DNA from: Dehalococcoidia bacterium
Lineage (GTDB): Bacteria > Chloroflexota > Dehalococcoidia > SZUA-161
Direction of reading: 5' to 3'
Assembly (NCBI GenBank): GCA_014859215.1
Contig: JACUUS010000005.1
Coordinates: forward strand, 1 to 31,277
Length of the DNA stretch: 31,277 bases
Shown: piece by piece, positions 8,126 through 17,192 of the stretch
How positions within the stretch are numbered: the stretch's first letter is position 1
Layout: every line of letters starts with the position of its first letter
The notes under the pieces: model-generated
The model's database searches: none
What the model was told of the DNA's origin: nothing
The model's input: only the letters and a program-made list of their open reading frames with translations
Program-made: the position numbers and the translations under genes

Positions 8126-9616
8126 CTAATCGAACATAGTGAAGACAGGCCCGATCACATCCAGCAGCAATCTGGGGTATATCCCGAAAAGCAGAATCAA
8201 CGCGGAGAAGGCGAAGATATAGGCTTTCTCCATATGGTCAGCATCCTTAACCCCGTCATATTGCTCTTTGGGCTCCCTGTAGAACACACGCTCAAGCATC
8301 CACAGGATGTAAGCTGCGCCCAGTACCACGCCGAGTATTGCCAGGACTACGAACGTCTGGGCGTTGTTCACAACTGTGCTCTGAAAGCTCCCTACAAAGA
8401 CGGTAAACTCCGCCGCGAAGCCGATTGTAGTAGGCAAACCCAGGGCTGCAAGACCGGCGATGCTAAAGACCACTGCTATTACAGGCATCTGCCTCGCGAG
8501 TCCACCCAGTAGAGGTATTTGTCTCTGGTGCGTTTTGTCGTAGACAAGACCGACCATCGCGAACAAGAGGCCGGTCACCAGCCCGTGGCTGAACATTTGA
8601 AGAGTAGCCCCGGAGAGGCTCACCTGACTGAGGGCAAAGACCCCGAGCAGCACGAATCCCATATGGCTTACCGAGCTGTACGCGATGAGCCTCTTCAGAT
8701 CAGTCTGCCTGATAGTCGCAGCGGCCCCGTACAGAATACTCACCACAGCGAAGATAATGAGAAGCGTCGCATAGGTCTCCGCTACTCCTGGTATGAGTGC
8801 GCCTTCTCCATAACCGGCTACAAGCCTGATCATTCCATATGCGCCCATCTTTAGCAGGACGCCCGCAAGGATGACGCTCACCGCAGTGGGAGCATCGGTG
8901 TGCGCATCAGGCAACCAGGTGTGGACCGGAAATACAGGCAGCTTGATCGCAAAAGCCACGAAGATCAGGAAGAAAGTGGCCGCAAGCGGAATTACCGGCA
9001 AAAGATCTACAGCGCCACCCGCTATGGCGACCATGTCGAAGGTACTTGGAGAAGTCGAGAAGTACAGGGTGAGAATCCCGGCGAGCATAAAAGCGCTGCC
9101 AAAGAGGGTGTAGATTACGAACTTGATCGCTGAGTACTCTTTCCTGCCGCTTCCCCAGATGGAGATAAGCATGTACATCGGGATAAGCTCCACTTCCCAG
9201 AACAGGAAGAAGAGCAGGAAATCGAGCGAGAGGAAAACACCCAGGATGCCGGTTTCGAGGAGGAGAAGCCAGACAAAGTACTCCCGCGTCCGAAGCCCGA
9301 TTTTCCATGATATGAACACACAGACAAACCCCAGGAACGCGGTCAGTATAACCATTGGCAGGCTCAGGCCGTCCGCGCCGAGAAAGTACGATGCGTTGAT
9401 AGAGGGTATCCATTCAGCCCGCTCTATGAACTGGAGACCGCCGGTGCGATCGAACATAGCGAAGAGCGCCACGGACAGGGCGAAGGGGACAAAAGTGAAG
9501 ATGCCGGCTGCAATCTTCACAAGCTTCGGCTGCTTTATCAGGAAGGCAATAAGGATTGCCCCGACCGCCGGCAGGAACAGGATTATCGAGAGCGGATGAA
9601 TAGACTCTATACTCAA
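8126..9616 (-). CDS. nuoM: NADH-quinone oxidoreductase subunit M
   Basis: Antiporter-like proton-pumping subunit of complex I, 496 aa. Diagnostic helices include LLFFLFWEVELIPMYMLI with the conserved Glu, FAIKLPVFPVHTWLPDAHT with the conserved Lys, APTAVSVILAGVLLKMGAYG, and DLKRLIAYSSVSHMGFVLLG. Length is normal. Start is TTG at 9616 (MSIESIHPLS) with TAGGAG about 9 bases upstream; there is no in-frame ATG before the first helix. Lies 24 bases downstream of nuoL and 9 bases before the Nudix gene. Confidence 0.96.
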   Translation of the reverse strand: MSIESIHPLSIILFLPAVGAILIAFLIKQPKLVKIAAGIFTFVPFALSVALFAMFDRTGGLQFIERAEWIPSINASYFLGADGLSLPMVILTAFLGFVCVFISWKIGLRTREYFVWLLLLETGILGVFLSLDFLLFFLFWEVELIPMYMLISIWGSGRKEYSAIKFVIYTLFGSAFMLAGILTLYFSTSPSTFDMVAIAGGAVDLLPVIPLAATFFLIFVAFAIKLPVFPVHTWLPDAHTDAPTAVSVILAGVLLKMGAYGMIRLVAGYGEGALIPGVAETYATLLIIFAVVSILYGAAATIRQTDLKRLIAYSSVSHMGFVLLGVFALSQVSLSGATLQMFSHGLVTGLLFAMVGLVYDKTHQRQIPLLGGLARQMPVIAVVFSIAGLAALGLPTTIGFAAEFTVFVGSFQSTVVNNAQTFVVLAILGVVLGAAYILWMLERVFYREPKEQYDGVKDADHMEKAYIFAFSALILLFGIYPRLLLDVIGPVFTMFD

Positions 9617-9640
9617 AGCACTATGCTCCTACAGAATTCT

Positions 9641-11590
9641 CTATCTATAGGCAAAGAAAACTACAATAATGACGAGCACTCCAAAGATCATGGCAAACCC
9701 ATACGACTGAAGCTGACCGGTCTGCACTTTGCGCAGGGCCATGCCTGCCGAGCCCGTGATCTTTGCCGCACCATTGACAATGCCGTCCACAACAATCGCA
9801 TCAAAAAGGCTGATGAAATTAAAGAGGCCGCTATAAAGGACACGGCCTACCAGACCGCGTTCATAAAGCTCGTCGAACCAGTACTTGTGAACAAGAACAT
9901 TATAGGCAGGAGCAAAGATCTGTCCGATCCGCTCCGCCGATAGCCATTTGGCGCTGTATACGGCGTAGGCCAGGAATATTCCCGAAAGGGCCACTGCGAG
10001 TGAGATGAGGGGAAGAGAGTGAGTCAATACGCCGAAAAATGGCAAGCCCTCGCCGCTAAGGAAGGTGCTTGCTCCTCCACCAGACAGGGTCCAGCCTCCC
10101 CCCACAGCGAGAATGGCAAGTCCGACCATGGGCAATACCATTACTGCGGGTGATTCATGAGGCTTGCCATCACCATGTCCTCCATGATCGCTCTGTTCAC
10201 CTCCACGGTACTCGCCCCCGAACGTCATGAATATCGCCCTGAACATGTAGAATGCTGTCATGAAGACCGTGATGATGGCCAGCCAGAACAAGGCCGGCGT
10301 ATACTCAAAGGCCGCGTGGACTATCTCATCCTTGCTCCAGAATCCGGCAAGCGGCCAAATCCCTGCCAGCGCAAGTGTGCCCAGAAGAAATGTCACGAAA
10401 GTCCAGGGCATGTATTTGCGCAGACCTCCCATCCTTCTCATATCGAATGTGCCTGTTGAATGATTGACGCTCCCGGCGCCGAGGAACAAAAGGCACTTGA
10501 AGAAAGCATGAGTGAAGAGATGGAAGATACCGACTGCTACGCCGAAGGCGAGCGCGTGTTCAAGCTCAAAATCTCCCCCGTGGAAGTGCCCCTGGGCAAT
10601 TCCCACGCCCACCGCGCCCAGGCCCAGCATCATGAAGCCGAGTTGGCTTATTGTTGAGTAGGCCAGCACCCTCTTGATGTCGTTGTTGACCAGGGCCATA
10701 CTCGCGGCGAAAATGGCAGTAAACGCGCCTATCCCGGCAACGAAATAGATGGCGGTGAGAGAACTCACGAACAGCGGGAACATCCGCGCAACAAGATATA
10801 CACCTGCAGCGACCATTGTCGCAGCATGGATCAAGGAACTCACAGGTGTTGGACCTTCCATGGCGTCCGGCAACCACGTATGCAGAGGGAACTGGGCCGA
10901 CTTGCCGGCTGCGCCGGAGAACAGCCCCAGAGCTGCCAGAGTCAGCGCGGTTGTGCCAATCAGGCCCGCGGTTGCTATTGAGTTGAGTTCAGCAATATCG
11001 AACGTACCAGTATTAAAATAAAGTATTAAGATCCCGATAAGGAACCCGAAATCTCCGAAGCGGGTCACTATAAAGGCTTTCTTGGCGGCGGCCGCGGCAG
11101 ACGGCCTGTGGAACCAGAAGCCGATCAACAGATAGGAACCGAGGCCGACGCCCTCCCAGAAAACGAATACCAGAAGCAGGCTTGAGGAGAGGACGAGGCC
11201 CAGCATGGACATGGTGAACAGGGCCATGAATGCGAAGTACCGATGATATCCGGGGTCGCCGCGCATGTACCCCTGTGAATAGATCTGTACCAGCAAGCTG
11301 ACGCCGGTTACGACCACAAGCATGATGGCGGTCAGCCTGTCCGCGAGAAATCCCAGGCTGACCTGCAAGTCTCCCACGGCAAACCATTCCGCCGAGGTCT
11401 CAATCGGGAACTGGCTCGAATTGCTCAGTACATAGACTGCGAGCCCGAAGGCGGCGGTAAGGGCGGCAATGAGCGTATAACCGCTCAACCTCGGCTGTCC
11501 CTTGAGGAACGGCCTCAATATAAGACCGATGACCACCATTGCCGAGGTCGGCAGGAGAAATATCGCAAGGAGCGCGGATTCAAGCGACAT
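9641..11590 (-). CDS. nuoL: NADH-quinone oxidoreductase subunit L
   Basis: Largest antiporter-like subunit of complex I, 649 aa, carrying the distal proton channel and the long lateral helix. Clear blocks are FVFWEGVGLGSYLLIGFWF, GKSAQFPLHTWLPDAMEGP, TPVSSLIHAATMVAAGVYL, NDIKRVLAYSTISQLGFMML, and HLFTHAFFKCLLFLGAGSV followed by TGTFDMRRMGGL. The C-terminal region retains HKYWFDELYERGLV, seen in full-length NuoL. Its ATG follows directly after the TAA of the small DUF2007-like gene with no gap, so translation is probably coupled. Confidence 0.96.
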   Translation of the reverse strand: MSLESALLAIFLLPTSAMVVIGLILRPFLKGQPRLSGYTLIAALTAAFGLAVYVLSNSSQFPIETSAEWFAVGDLQVSLGFLADRLTAIMLVVVTGVSLLVQIYSQGYMRGDPGYHRYFAFMALFTMSMLGLVLSSSLLLVFVFWEGVGLGSYLLIGFWFHRPSAAAAAKKAFIVTRFGDFGFLIGILILYFNTGTFDIAELNSIATAGLIGTTALTLAALGLFSGAAGKSAQFPLHTWLPDAMEGPTPVSSLIHAATMVAAGVYLVARMFPLFVSSLTAIYFVAGIGAFTAIFAASMALVNNDIKRVLAYSTISQLGFMMLGLGAVGVGIAQGHFHGGDFELEHALAFGVAVGIFHLFTHAFFKCLLFLGAGSVNHSTGTFDMRRMGGLRKYMPWTFVTFLLGTLALAGIWPLAGFWSKDEIVHAAFEYTPALFWLAIITVFMTAFYMFRAIFMTFGGEYRGGEQSDHGGHGDGKPHESPAVMVLPMVGLAILAVGGGWTLSGGGASTFLSGEGLPFFGVLTHSLPLISLAVALSGIFLAYAVYSAKWLSAERIGQIFAPAYNVLVHKYWFDELYERGLVGRVLYSGLFNFISLFDAIVVDGIVNGAAKITGSAGMALRKVQTGQLQSYGFAMIFGVLVIIVVFFAYR

Positions 11591-11779
11591 TTAGACCTTC
11601 CTTAGAACTTCATCTACCAGATGTTTCTTAAGCTGGGGAACCAGGACCCGGTACTTACCCCTGATGCCCGCTCCCCGCTGATCGGGCAGGACCCTTGTGG
11701 GAATCCCTTCACCTTCGAAGAGTTCCTTCCACATCTCTGCCAGGACCAGGTTAGGCACGGTTCTGAATTCTATCCACAT
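11591..11779 (-). CDS. Small DUF2007-like protein between nuoK and nuoL
   Basis: Cytoplasmic protein of 62 aa with no membrane segment. The pattern EFRTVPNLVLAEMWKELFEGEG, then IPTRVLPDQRGA and YRVLVPQLKKHLVDEVL, resembles DUF2007, a short alpha/beta domain whose function is unknown. I prefer ATG at 11779 (MWIEF), which has GAGGCG about 9 bases upstream, over an in-frame TTG at 11794 that has no good ribosome binding site. The stop TAA touches the nuoL ATG, and nuoK ends 28 bases upstream, so the gene is embedded in the complex I operon. A role in assembly or regulation of the complex is only a guess from position. Confidence 0.7.
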   Translation of the reverse strand: MWIEFRTVPNLVLAEMWKELFEGEGIPTRVLPDQRGAGIRGKYRVLVPQLKKHLVDEVLRKV

Positions 11780-11807
11780 TTGGCTGCGCCTCAACTAGGC
11801 TTGGTAT

Positions 11808-12125
11808 TTAACCCTTCATGGTATCGGCTTGCCCGACATCGATACTCTGGCGTTTTCTGTACAGGTTAAGGATTATCGCGAGTCCGACCGCTGCCTCGCC
11901 GGCGGCGACTGTGATGACGAAAAGGGCGAATACGTGCCCCGTAATAAGCACCACATCGGGAACTATGAAGCGGGAGAAGGCCAGAAGGGCGACTATTACA
12001 CCATTCAACATTAGCTCAACGCATATGAGGATAGCGATGGCATTTCTCTTCGATAACGCGCCATAGGTACCGATGGAGAACAGCACTCCAGAAAGAATTA
12101 GATAGTGTTCAATGCCTATGCTCAT
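11808..12125 (-). CDS. nuoK: NADH-quinone oxidoreductase subunit K
   Basis: Three-helix membrane subunit of complex I, 105 aa. The second helix carries AILICVELMLNGVIVALLAF with the conserved buried Glu, and the third has GHVFALFVITVAAGEAAVGLAIILNLYR with a second conserved Glu. It overlaps the nuoJ stop in an ATGA arrangement (12122-12125). The length and gene order J-K-L are standard except for the small gene inserted before nuoL. Confidence 0.96.
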   Translation of the reverse strand: MSIGIEHYLILSGVLFSIGTYGALSKRNAIAILICVELMLNGVIVALLAFSRFIVPDVVLITGHVFALFVITVAAGEAAVGLAIILNLYRKRQSIDVGQADTMKG

Positions 12126-12643
12126 CGTTGTTTTCTCTCCCTGGCCAGAGCCATGGCTCCAACTATGGATGCCAGAAGAAGCAGTGCTCCGATCTCGAAA
12201 GGCAGGATGAACCCACCATCGCGGCTGAAAAGAGCGTCCGCGATGTGGCTGGTTGTCGGCTCCCCCGTCGGAACCTGGACTCCGCCGGCGGCTTCGCTGA
12301 GCGAAGTCCAGTCCGTTGTCAGTGTGATACCCGCTATCGTAGCCAGCAGGAATACTGCAAGAATAAGGGCGGGAAGATTGAGCTGATTGGTGAGCCCGCC
12401 CTGGTGGACATTACGCGTGAGCATGATCGCGAACAATATCAAGACACCGATGGCGCCCACATAGACCAGCACCTGTATAGCTGCCATGAAGTCAGCGTTA
12501 AGCGTGACATAGATTCCCGCCACAGTGAAGAAGCTGAGTATAAGGAACAGCGCGGCGTAGAACAGGTCTCGCGTCAGCACTACCGACACTGCTGCTCCTA
12601 CTGTGACGACTGCGAGGACATAGAAGGCGATATCAATTATCAT
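12122..12643 (-). CDS. nuoJ: NADH-quinone oxidoreductase subunit J
   Basis: Membrane subunit of complex I, 173 aa with five predicted helices. The characteristic segment AALFLILSFFTVAGIYVTLNADFMAAIQVLVYVGAIGVLILFAIML is complete (residues about 31-75), including the pi-bulge helix region around VYVGAIGVLILF. Starts at ATG 12643 inside the last codons of nuoI (11-base overlap) and ends overlapping nuoK. The loop after helix 4 is short and contains PTGEPTTSHIADALF, as expected. Confidence 0.95.
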   Translation of the reverse strand: MIIDIAFYVLAVVTVGAAVSVVLTRDLFYAALFLILSFFTVAGIYVTLNADFMAAIQVLVYVGAIGVLILFAIMLTRNVHQGGLTNQLNLPALILAVFLLATIAGITLTTDWTSLSEAAGGVQVPTGEPTTSHIADALFSRDGGFILPFEIGALLLLASIVGAMALARERKQR

Positions 12644-13145
12644 TTTTCTCGACCATCTCGCTAGATAGCTGACCGTATATCAGGAGAGACTGGACCGGTA
12701 TCTGGTCCTCGATTTCGGCGTGACCGTAGGCGCTACGTGCACTATCAGGCAGCTTCAACATCTCTTTGGAGGCCCAGAGGAGGCGCCGGCTGTACTGTGA
12801 CTGCTCGTAACTGCGCCCCAGGAAGAGCGCGTTATATGGGCAGACCTCTATGCAGAGACCGCAGAACATGCATCGCCCGATGTCGATTTCAAACTTTTCG
12901 ACAGAATAGCGGTTGTCGCTGTTTCGAGCAGTCACAATCTCGATTATTCCATGAGGGCAGCTCTTGGCGCAGGTTGAACAGCCCGTGCATAGTTCCTCCT
13001 TCCAGACGAACTGTTGTCCGCGGATTCGGCGCGACGTCGACAGCTTCTGGTCAGGATATTCTGTTGTTATTTTCTTCCTGAACAGGTGCTTAGATGTCAG
13101 CGCCAACCCTTTGGCCAATCCTAGCCCGAACCTCTCCAACTTCAA
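12633..13145 (-). CDS. nuoI: NADH-quinone oxidoreductase subunit I (2x[4Fe-4S])
   Basis: Peripheral-arm iron-sulfur subunit of complex I, 170 aa, passing electrons from the donor toward the N2 cluster in NuoB. It carries two ferredoxin motifs: C53-C56-C59-C63 (CTGCSTCAKSC) and C92-C95-C98-C102 (CMFCGLCIEVCP). The first motif has Pro following the fourth Cys as in typical clusters. The start is TTG 13145 with an ideal AAGGAG 7 bases upstream; this places the ribosome binding site and the first 18 codons inside the 3' end of nuoH. The C-terminal tail, about 60 residues beyond the second cluster, is slightly longer than the minimal form. Confidence 0.94.
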   Translation of the reverse strand: MKLERFGLGLAKGLALTSKHLFRKKITTEYPDQKLSTSRRIRGQQFVWKEELCTGCSTCAKSCPHGIIEIVTARNSDNRYSVEKFEIDIGRCMFCGLCIEVCPYNALFLGRSYEQSQYSRRLLWASKEMLKLPDSARSAYGHAEIEDQIPVQSLLIYGQLSSEMVEKNDN

Positions 13146-14352
13146 GTCTGACTCCTTCTAATCCTTCAACTGCCGCTTCTCCGACCTCGACTCTTCCCCC
13201 TCCGAGGTTGAAGAAGAGCTTCGACCAGAGGATAATGAACGCGGCGGCAACCGCGAAATTGACAAATATGAAGGGCCACGGGAAGCTCTGCCATCCCGAC
13301 ATCCAGGTATCCCATATCAATACCTCACCGGCTGTGAGAAAGAGATTTACGATGCCTGCCGGCAGCAAGAACTTCCAGGAGAAAGCCATTATCTGGTCGA
13401 TTCGCAGGCGGACGAATGTGGCTCGTAACCAGAGTATTACCATGAAGACCGCGAAAACCTTGATCAGGAACCATGCTGCGGCCGGCAGCAGCGGCCCCTT
13501 CCATCCGCTCAGGAACAACGTAGTGGCTATAGCCGCGACAGCGAGGGTACTGATGTACTCCCCAAGGAAGAACAGGGCGAATTTCATGCCTGAATATTCG
13601 GTGAAGTATCCTGTCGTCAGTTCAGATTCCGCTTCCACCTGGTCCATCGGAGATCTGTTGAGCTCGGTGAGAGCCCCCGCAAAGAATATCAGGAAACCAA
13701 GGGGCTGCAAAAGAATGAAAGGCACTGTCTGTTGCTGAACAATCTGGCTCATTTGAAGGGAGCCAGCGATGACCACCACTCCGGCTATCGCCAGGACCAT
13801 CGGCACCTCATAGCTTATGAGCTGAGCGACCCCGCGCATTGCGCCGAGCAGAGAGTACTTATTGTTCGAACCCCAGCCGCCAACAAATATACCGATCGTT
13901 CCCAGCGAGCCCACCGCGATTATGAAGAGAATGCCTATGTTCAGGTCGGCGAAGGCGCCGAAGGAGCCGCTGTCAATAGGTATGACGGCAAATGCCATCA
14001 GCGCCGACAGGACAACGAGAACAGGTGCTATGAAGTGCAGCTTGCTATCGCCCCTGGCCGGGACAATCAACTCCTTGACCAGCACCTTGATGGCGTCGGC
14101 CACCGGTTGAAGCAGCCCGAGAGGACCGCAACGGTTGGGTCCCGGCCTGAGCTGGAACCTGGCGATGAACCTTCGCTCCATCCAGATGAAAATTATCACT
14201 ACCGGGAAGACGATTGCGAGGATCAGGGTTATACCGATGATACTTTCAAGAAGTATGATCACAGAGCCCGGCACATTCAGGCCCTGGAGCCATTCGACAA
14301 AGTCCGCGCGCACATTGGAGAAGATGTTCACTATGTAATGCCAGACATTCAT
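13090..14352 (-). CDS. nuoH: NADH-quinone oxidoreductase subunit H, with C-terminal extension
   Basis: Membrane subunit that forms the quinone tunnel at the foot of the peripheral arm, 420 aa. Family blocks: FIWMERRFIARFQLRPGPNR, GLLQPVADAIKVLVKE, GSLGTIGIFVGGWGSNNKYS, AMRGVAQLISYEVPM, and AESELTTGYFTEYSGMKFAL. The last 33 residues after the final helix (RVEVGEAAVEGLEGVRLEVG and following) form a charged Val/Glu-rich tail not found in ordinary NuoH. They are read from the stretch that also holds the nuoI ribosome binding site and start, giving a 56-base overlap. Start ATG 14352 overlaps the nuoD stop by one base (TAATG). Confidence 0.93.
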   Translation of the reverse strand: MNVWHYIVNIFSNVRADFVEWLQGLNVPGSVIILLESIIGITLILAIVFPVVIIFIWMERRFIARFQLRPGPNRCGPLGLLQPVADAIKVLVKELIVPARGDSKLHFIAPVLVVLSALMAFAVIPIDSGSFGAFADLNIGILFIIAVGSLGTIGIFVGGWGSNNKYSLLGAMRGVAQLISYEVPMVLAIAGVVVIAGSLQMSQIVQQQTVPFILLQPLGFLIFFAGALTELNRSPMDQVEAESELTTGYFTEYSGMKFALFFLGEYISTLAVAAIATTLFLSGWKGPLLPAAAWFLIKVFAVFMVILWLRATFVRLRIDQIMAFSWKFLLPAGIVNLFLTAGEVLIWDTWMSGWQSFPWPFIFVNFAVAAAFIILWSKLFFNLGGGRVEVGEAAVEGLEGVRLEVGEVRARIGQRVGADI

Positions 14353-15455
14353 TATCTGTCAACCTCTCCCATGGCAATGTCTATGCTGCCAAATATGATT
14401 ATGAGGTCGGACACCTTCCACCCGACGCACATCTCGCGCAGCAGAGTCAAATTGATCAGTTCAGGCGGCCGGACCCTGAAACGATATGGAGCTATCGAGC
14501 CGTCGCTAACCAGGTAGAATCCCAGTTCGCCTTTTGGTGCCTCGATGCGGGCATATGCCTCGCCTTTGGGGGGCCGCAGGAGCGCCGGCACATCCGCTCG
14601 AATCTTACCGGTAGGTATCTGCTCTATGGCCTGCTCGAGAATGCGGAGGCTCTGCCACATCTCCGCTATACGAACGCGGTAACGATCATAGGTATCGCCG
14701 GCTGTTCCCAGCGCGACATCGAACTTGAAGCGGTCGTAGACCGAATAGGGGTCGTCTTTTCGGACATCATACTTCACGCCGCTGGCGCGCAGCACGGGCC
14801 CGCTGATGGACGCATTCACCGCCATGTCCGCCGGAAGGATGCCCACCCCCTTTGTGCGAGCGAGCAGTATTTCATTCTCTTTCAGAAGCTGTTCGTAGTC
14901 CCCAATGAAGCCCGGCATTTCCCGGATGAACTTCTTCAGAGCGGGCATGAACTCGGGCGGAATATCGTGGCTGACCCCGCCGATCCGCATATAGTTATAA
15001 GTAAGCCTCTGCCCGCAGACCATGTCAAATAGATCGAGGAGTTTTTCCCGTTCACGGAACATGTACAGGAGCGGCGTCATCATGGCCCCGAGGTCGTTGG
15101 TCAGGAAGCCGACGGCCATCAGGTGACTCGATATCCGCATCAACTCCGCCATGATTACCCTGAGGTATTCGGCTCGTTCCGGCACTTCGATGCCCGCAAG
15201 CTTCTCCACAGCCATAACATAAGCCTGGTTATTCGTCATTGAGGCCAGATAGTCCATGCGGTCGGTAAAGGGGATATTCTGCGTATAAGTCCGGCCCTCG
15301 GCCAGTTTCTCCAGGCCGCGGTGCAAATAGCCGAATATGGGCTCCAGGTCCGCCACCACCTCACCGTCAAGCCTTGCTCTCATCCGGAACACGCCGTGTG
15401 TTGACGGGTGCTGGGGTCCTAGATTCAGGATAAAGGGTTCTGTTCTAAGCTCCAT
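14352..15455 (-). CDS. nuoD: NADH-quinone oxidoreductase subunit D
   Basis: 49-kDa-type subunit of complex I, related to the large subunit of NiFe hydrogenases and lining the quinone site; 367 aa. Starts with ELRTEPFILNLGPQHPSTHG (quinone-site His region), followed by FGYLHRGLEKLAEGRTYTQN, DRMDYLASMTNNQAY, LGAMMTPLLYMFREREK, and the C-terminal VSDLIIIFGSIDIAMGEVDR, which ends with the typical DxGEVDR. I chose ATG 15455, which begins just before the conserved domain; the longer frame adds 19 residues overlapping the previous gene. Its start overlaps the last 11 bases of the B12-radical SAM gene, so translation of the two is likely coupled. Confidence 0.95.
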   Translation of the reverse strand: MELRTEPFILNLGPQHPSTHGVFRMRARLDGEVVADLEPIFGYLHRGLEKLAEGRTYTQNIPFTDRMDYLASMTNNQAYVMAVEKLAGIEVPERAEYLRVIMAELMRISSHLMAVGFLTNDLGAMMTPLLYMFREREKLLDLFDMVCGQRLTYNYMRIGGVSHDIPPEFMPALKKFIREMPGFIGDYEQLLKENEILLARTKGVGILPADMAVNASISGPVLRASGVKYDVRKDDPYSVYDRFKFDVALGTAGDTYDRYRVRIAEMWQSLRILEQAIEQIPTGKIRADVPALLRPPKGEAYARIEAPKGELGFYLVSDGSIAPYRFRVRPPELINLTLLREMCVGWKVSDLIIIFGSIDIAMGEVDR

Positions 15456-17172
15456 ACCTTGCACCGCTCCCGGTAGTAAATGCCCATAATATCCTTGGAG
15501 CATTCCGCACAAACGAAAGCGCCGGCCAGTGAAGCTCCTTCTTTTGACATATGGATGAGGCGCTCAGACTTCTCGCGACATTCTTAAGTGCGGCAATCTC
15601 CTTGCTTTCAACGCCGTTCTCACGAACCAGCCGGTCAATTGTCCTTATCAGGTCCTTTGAGCTTCTTGCCCGGTACTCAACTCCCGATGCGGACTCGGCT
15701 GAAATGAGGTTGAATTCCGCTTTCAATCCGTTAAAAGCGAGCGCCGCGTCGTACGTGCATTCCACCAGCTCTTCACGGCTCATCCATTCAGTTTCATAAT
15801 TCAACATGTATTTCCAGCTGGGGCTGTTAAGGGCCTGCCGGTGCTCCTCGAGGCTCCTGTGTATCAGACTGTAGCCGAACTCCTCCGGGTTCTCGAATAC
15901 CCTGCTCCCCGGATCAACGAACGGAGCGAGAGGAGATATAAAGGGCATAAGGCGTTTATCTTTCCCGAACTCTTTGAGCAGCGATCTGAGATGAGAGACC
16001 GTGTTCATCACAGAATCACGAGTCTGTTTCGGGAGACCGATCATGAAGAAAAGGTCAAATCGTTTGCAGCCGTCTTCCAGGGCAGCTTGAATGGTCGCTT
16101 CAATTTCGCGATCGCCGTAGTGTTTCCCGAAGGCTCGTCTCACCTCTTCGTCGGTTGAATCAGGCGACCACTGAATGTTGTAGTTCGGAATAGCCTGGTT
16201 GACTTTCTTGAAAAAAGACCTTGATGCCGGGCTGAATAGTTCAAGTATTATCGGGCCCTTGACCTTCGCTGATTTCATTGCCTTCAGGAAACTATCTGTA
16301 TAATCTTCCCCCGCCTGGCGAATATCGCCTACAACGAATACAGGTCCCCTCAGGTACCTCTGTATGCTGACAATGTCTTTTACCACAAGCTCCGCGCTGC
16401 GGTACGCGGTCCTGCCCCTGCCGAAACTATTCTTATATGCATATCGCGATCCACCGCAGGTTACACATTCGTAATTACATCCGCGGCATGTCATAACACA
16501 TGTAATCGGATAGTCCATCCAGTTCCCGAAAGGGGTCAAGCCTATAAGATCGCGGTATTTGAGCACCGACTTGACCGGATACGCGTAATCCAGCGGCATA
16601 GCATCAAGGTTCAGCGGAACGGAAGTCAGCGAATTGTGGTGCGCGATACCCTGTGAGTCCTTCCAGCTCAGATTCGGTATGTCTTCGACCGGTCCCCTGT
16701 ACTTAAGCCTCTCCATCAATTGAAGCAGCGGGGCTTCCGTCGAATCCCCTCGAACGATATAGTCCACCTGCGGATAAGCGATCAGCTCCTTATGATAGTA
16801 GCTCGCGGAAAGTCCGCCCATGATCACGGGGATTGATGGATGGAGCCGCTTGACGACGGCGGCGAGTTCAAGGGCGCCGTGCGCATGCGGAAGCCAGTGC
16901 AAGTCAATGCCGAATGCGGTAGGAGCAAGGCCCTCGATAAGCCTCTCAACGTTGAAATCGGAATCTCTGAGCATCCTGTTTGCTACATTGATTATCCTGG
17001 TGTGAAGTCCGTGTCGCTCCAGATAGGCGCCGATGCTGACAAGCCCGATGGGGTACATTTCGAATACGGGCGTGGAAGGGATTACATCGCTTATCGGCCC
17101 GTACATGATGGCCCGTTCGCGGAAATCATAATTGCTCGGGGCATGGAGCAAGATAAGGTCAGGTTTGGCCAT
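15445..17172 (-). CDS. B12-binding domain/radical SAM protein inserted between nuoC and nuoD
   Basis: 575 aa. The N-terminal part (about residues 5-190) resembles a cobalamin-binding Rossmann domain: YPIGLVSIGAYLERHG, then DLHWLPHAHGALELAAVVKR around residues 90-109, then IPVIMGGLSASYYHKELIAY and VDYIVRGDSTEAPL. The radical SAM cluster is C232-C236-C239 (CNYECVTCGG), followed by VFVVGDIRQAG, a Glu/Pro region (IILELFSPASRSFF) and LFFMIGLPKQTRDSV. The pattern recalls the Ta0216-type B12-radical SAM group, which is uncharacterised; I know no substrate. Members of the wider class are mostly methyltransferases or do ring and carbon-skeleton chemistry. ATG at 17172, AAGGA about 10 bases upstream; 20 bases after nuoC and overlapping nuoD by 11, so it is within the complex I transcript. 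Confidence 0.85.
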   Translation of the reverse strand: MAKPDLILLHAPSNYDFRERAIMYGPISDVIPSTPVFEMYPIGLVSIGAYLERHGLHTRIINVANRMLRDSDFNVERLIEGLAPTAFGIDLHWLPHAHGALELAAVVKRLHPSIPVIMGGLSASYYHKELIAYPQVDYIVRGDSTEAPLLQLMERLKYRGPVEDIPNLSWKDSQGIAHHNSLTSVPLNLDAMPLDYAYPVKSVLKYRDLIGLTPFGNWMDYPITCVMTCRGCNYECVTCGGSRYAYKNSFGRGRTAYRSAELVVKDIVSIQRYLRGPVFVVGDIRQAGEDYTDSFLKAMKSAKVKGPIILELFSPASRSFFKKVNQAIPNYNIQWSPDSTDEEVRRAFGKHYGDREIEATIQAALEDGCKRFDLFFMIGLPKQTRDSVMNTVSHLRSLLKEFGKDKRLMPFISPLAPFVDPGSRVFENPEEFGYSLIHRSLEEHRQALNSPSWKYMLNYETEWMSREELVECTYDAALAFNGLKAEFNLISAESASGVEYRARSSKDLIRTIDRLVRENGVESKEIAALKNVARSLSASSICQKKELHWPALSFVRNAPRILWAFTTGSGARYGA

Positions 17173-17192
17173 AGTCTCTGCTGTTCCTTGCT

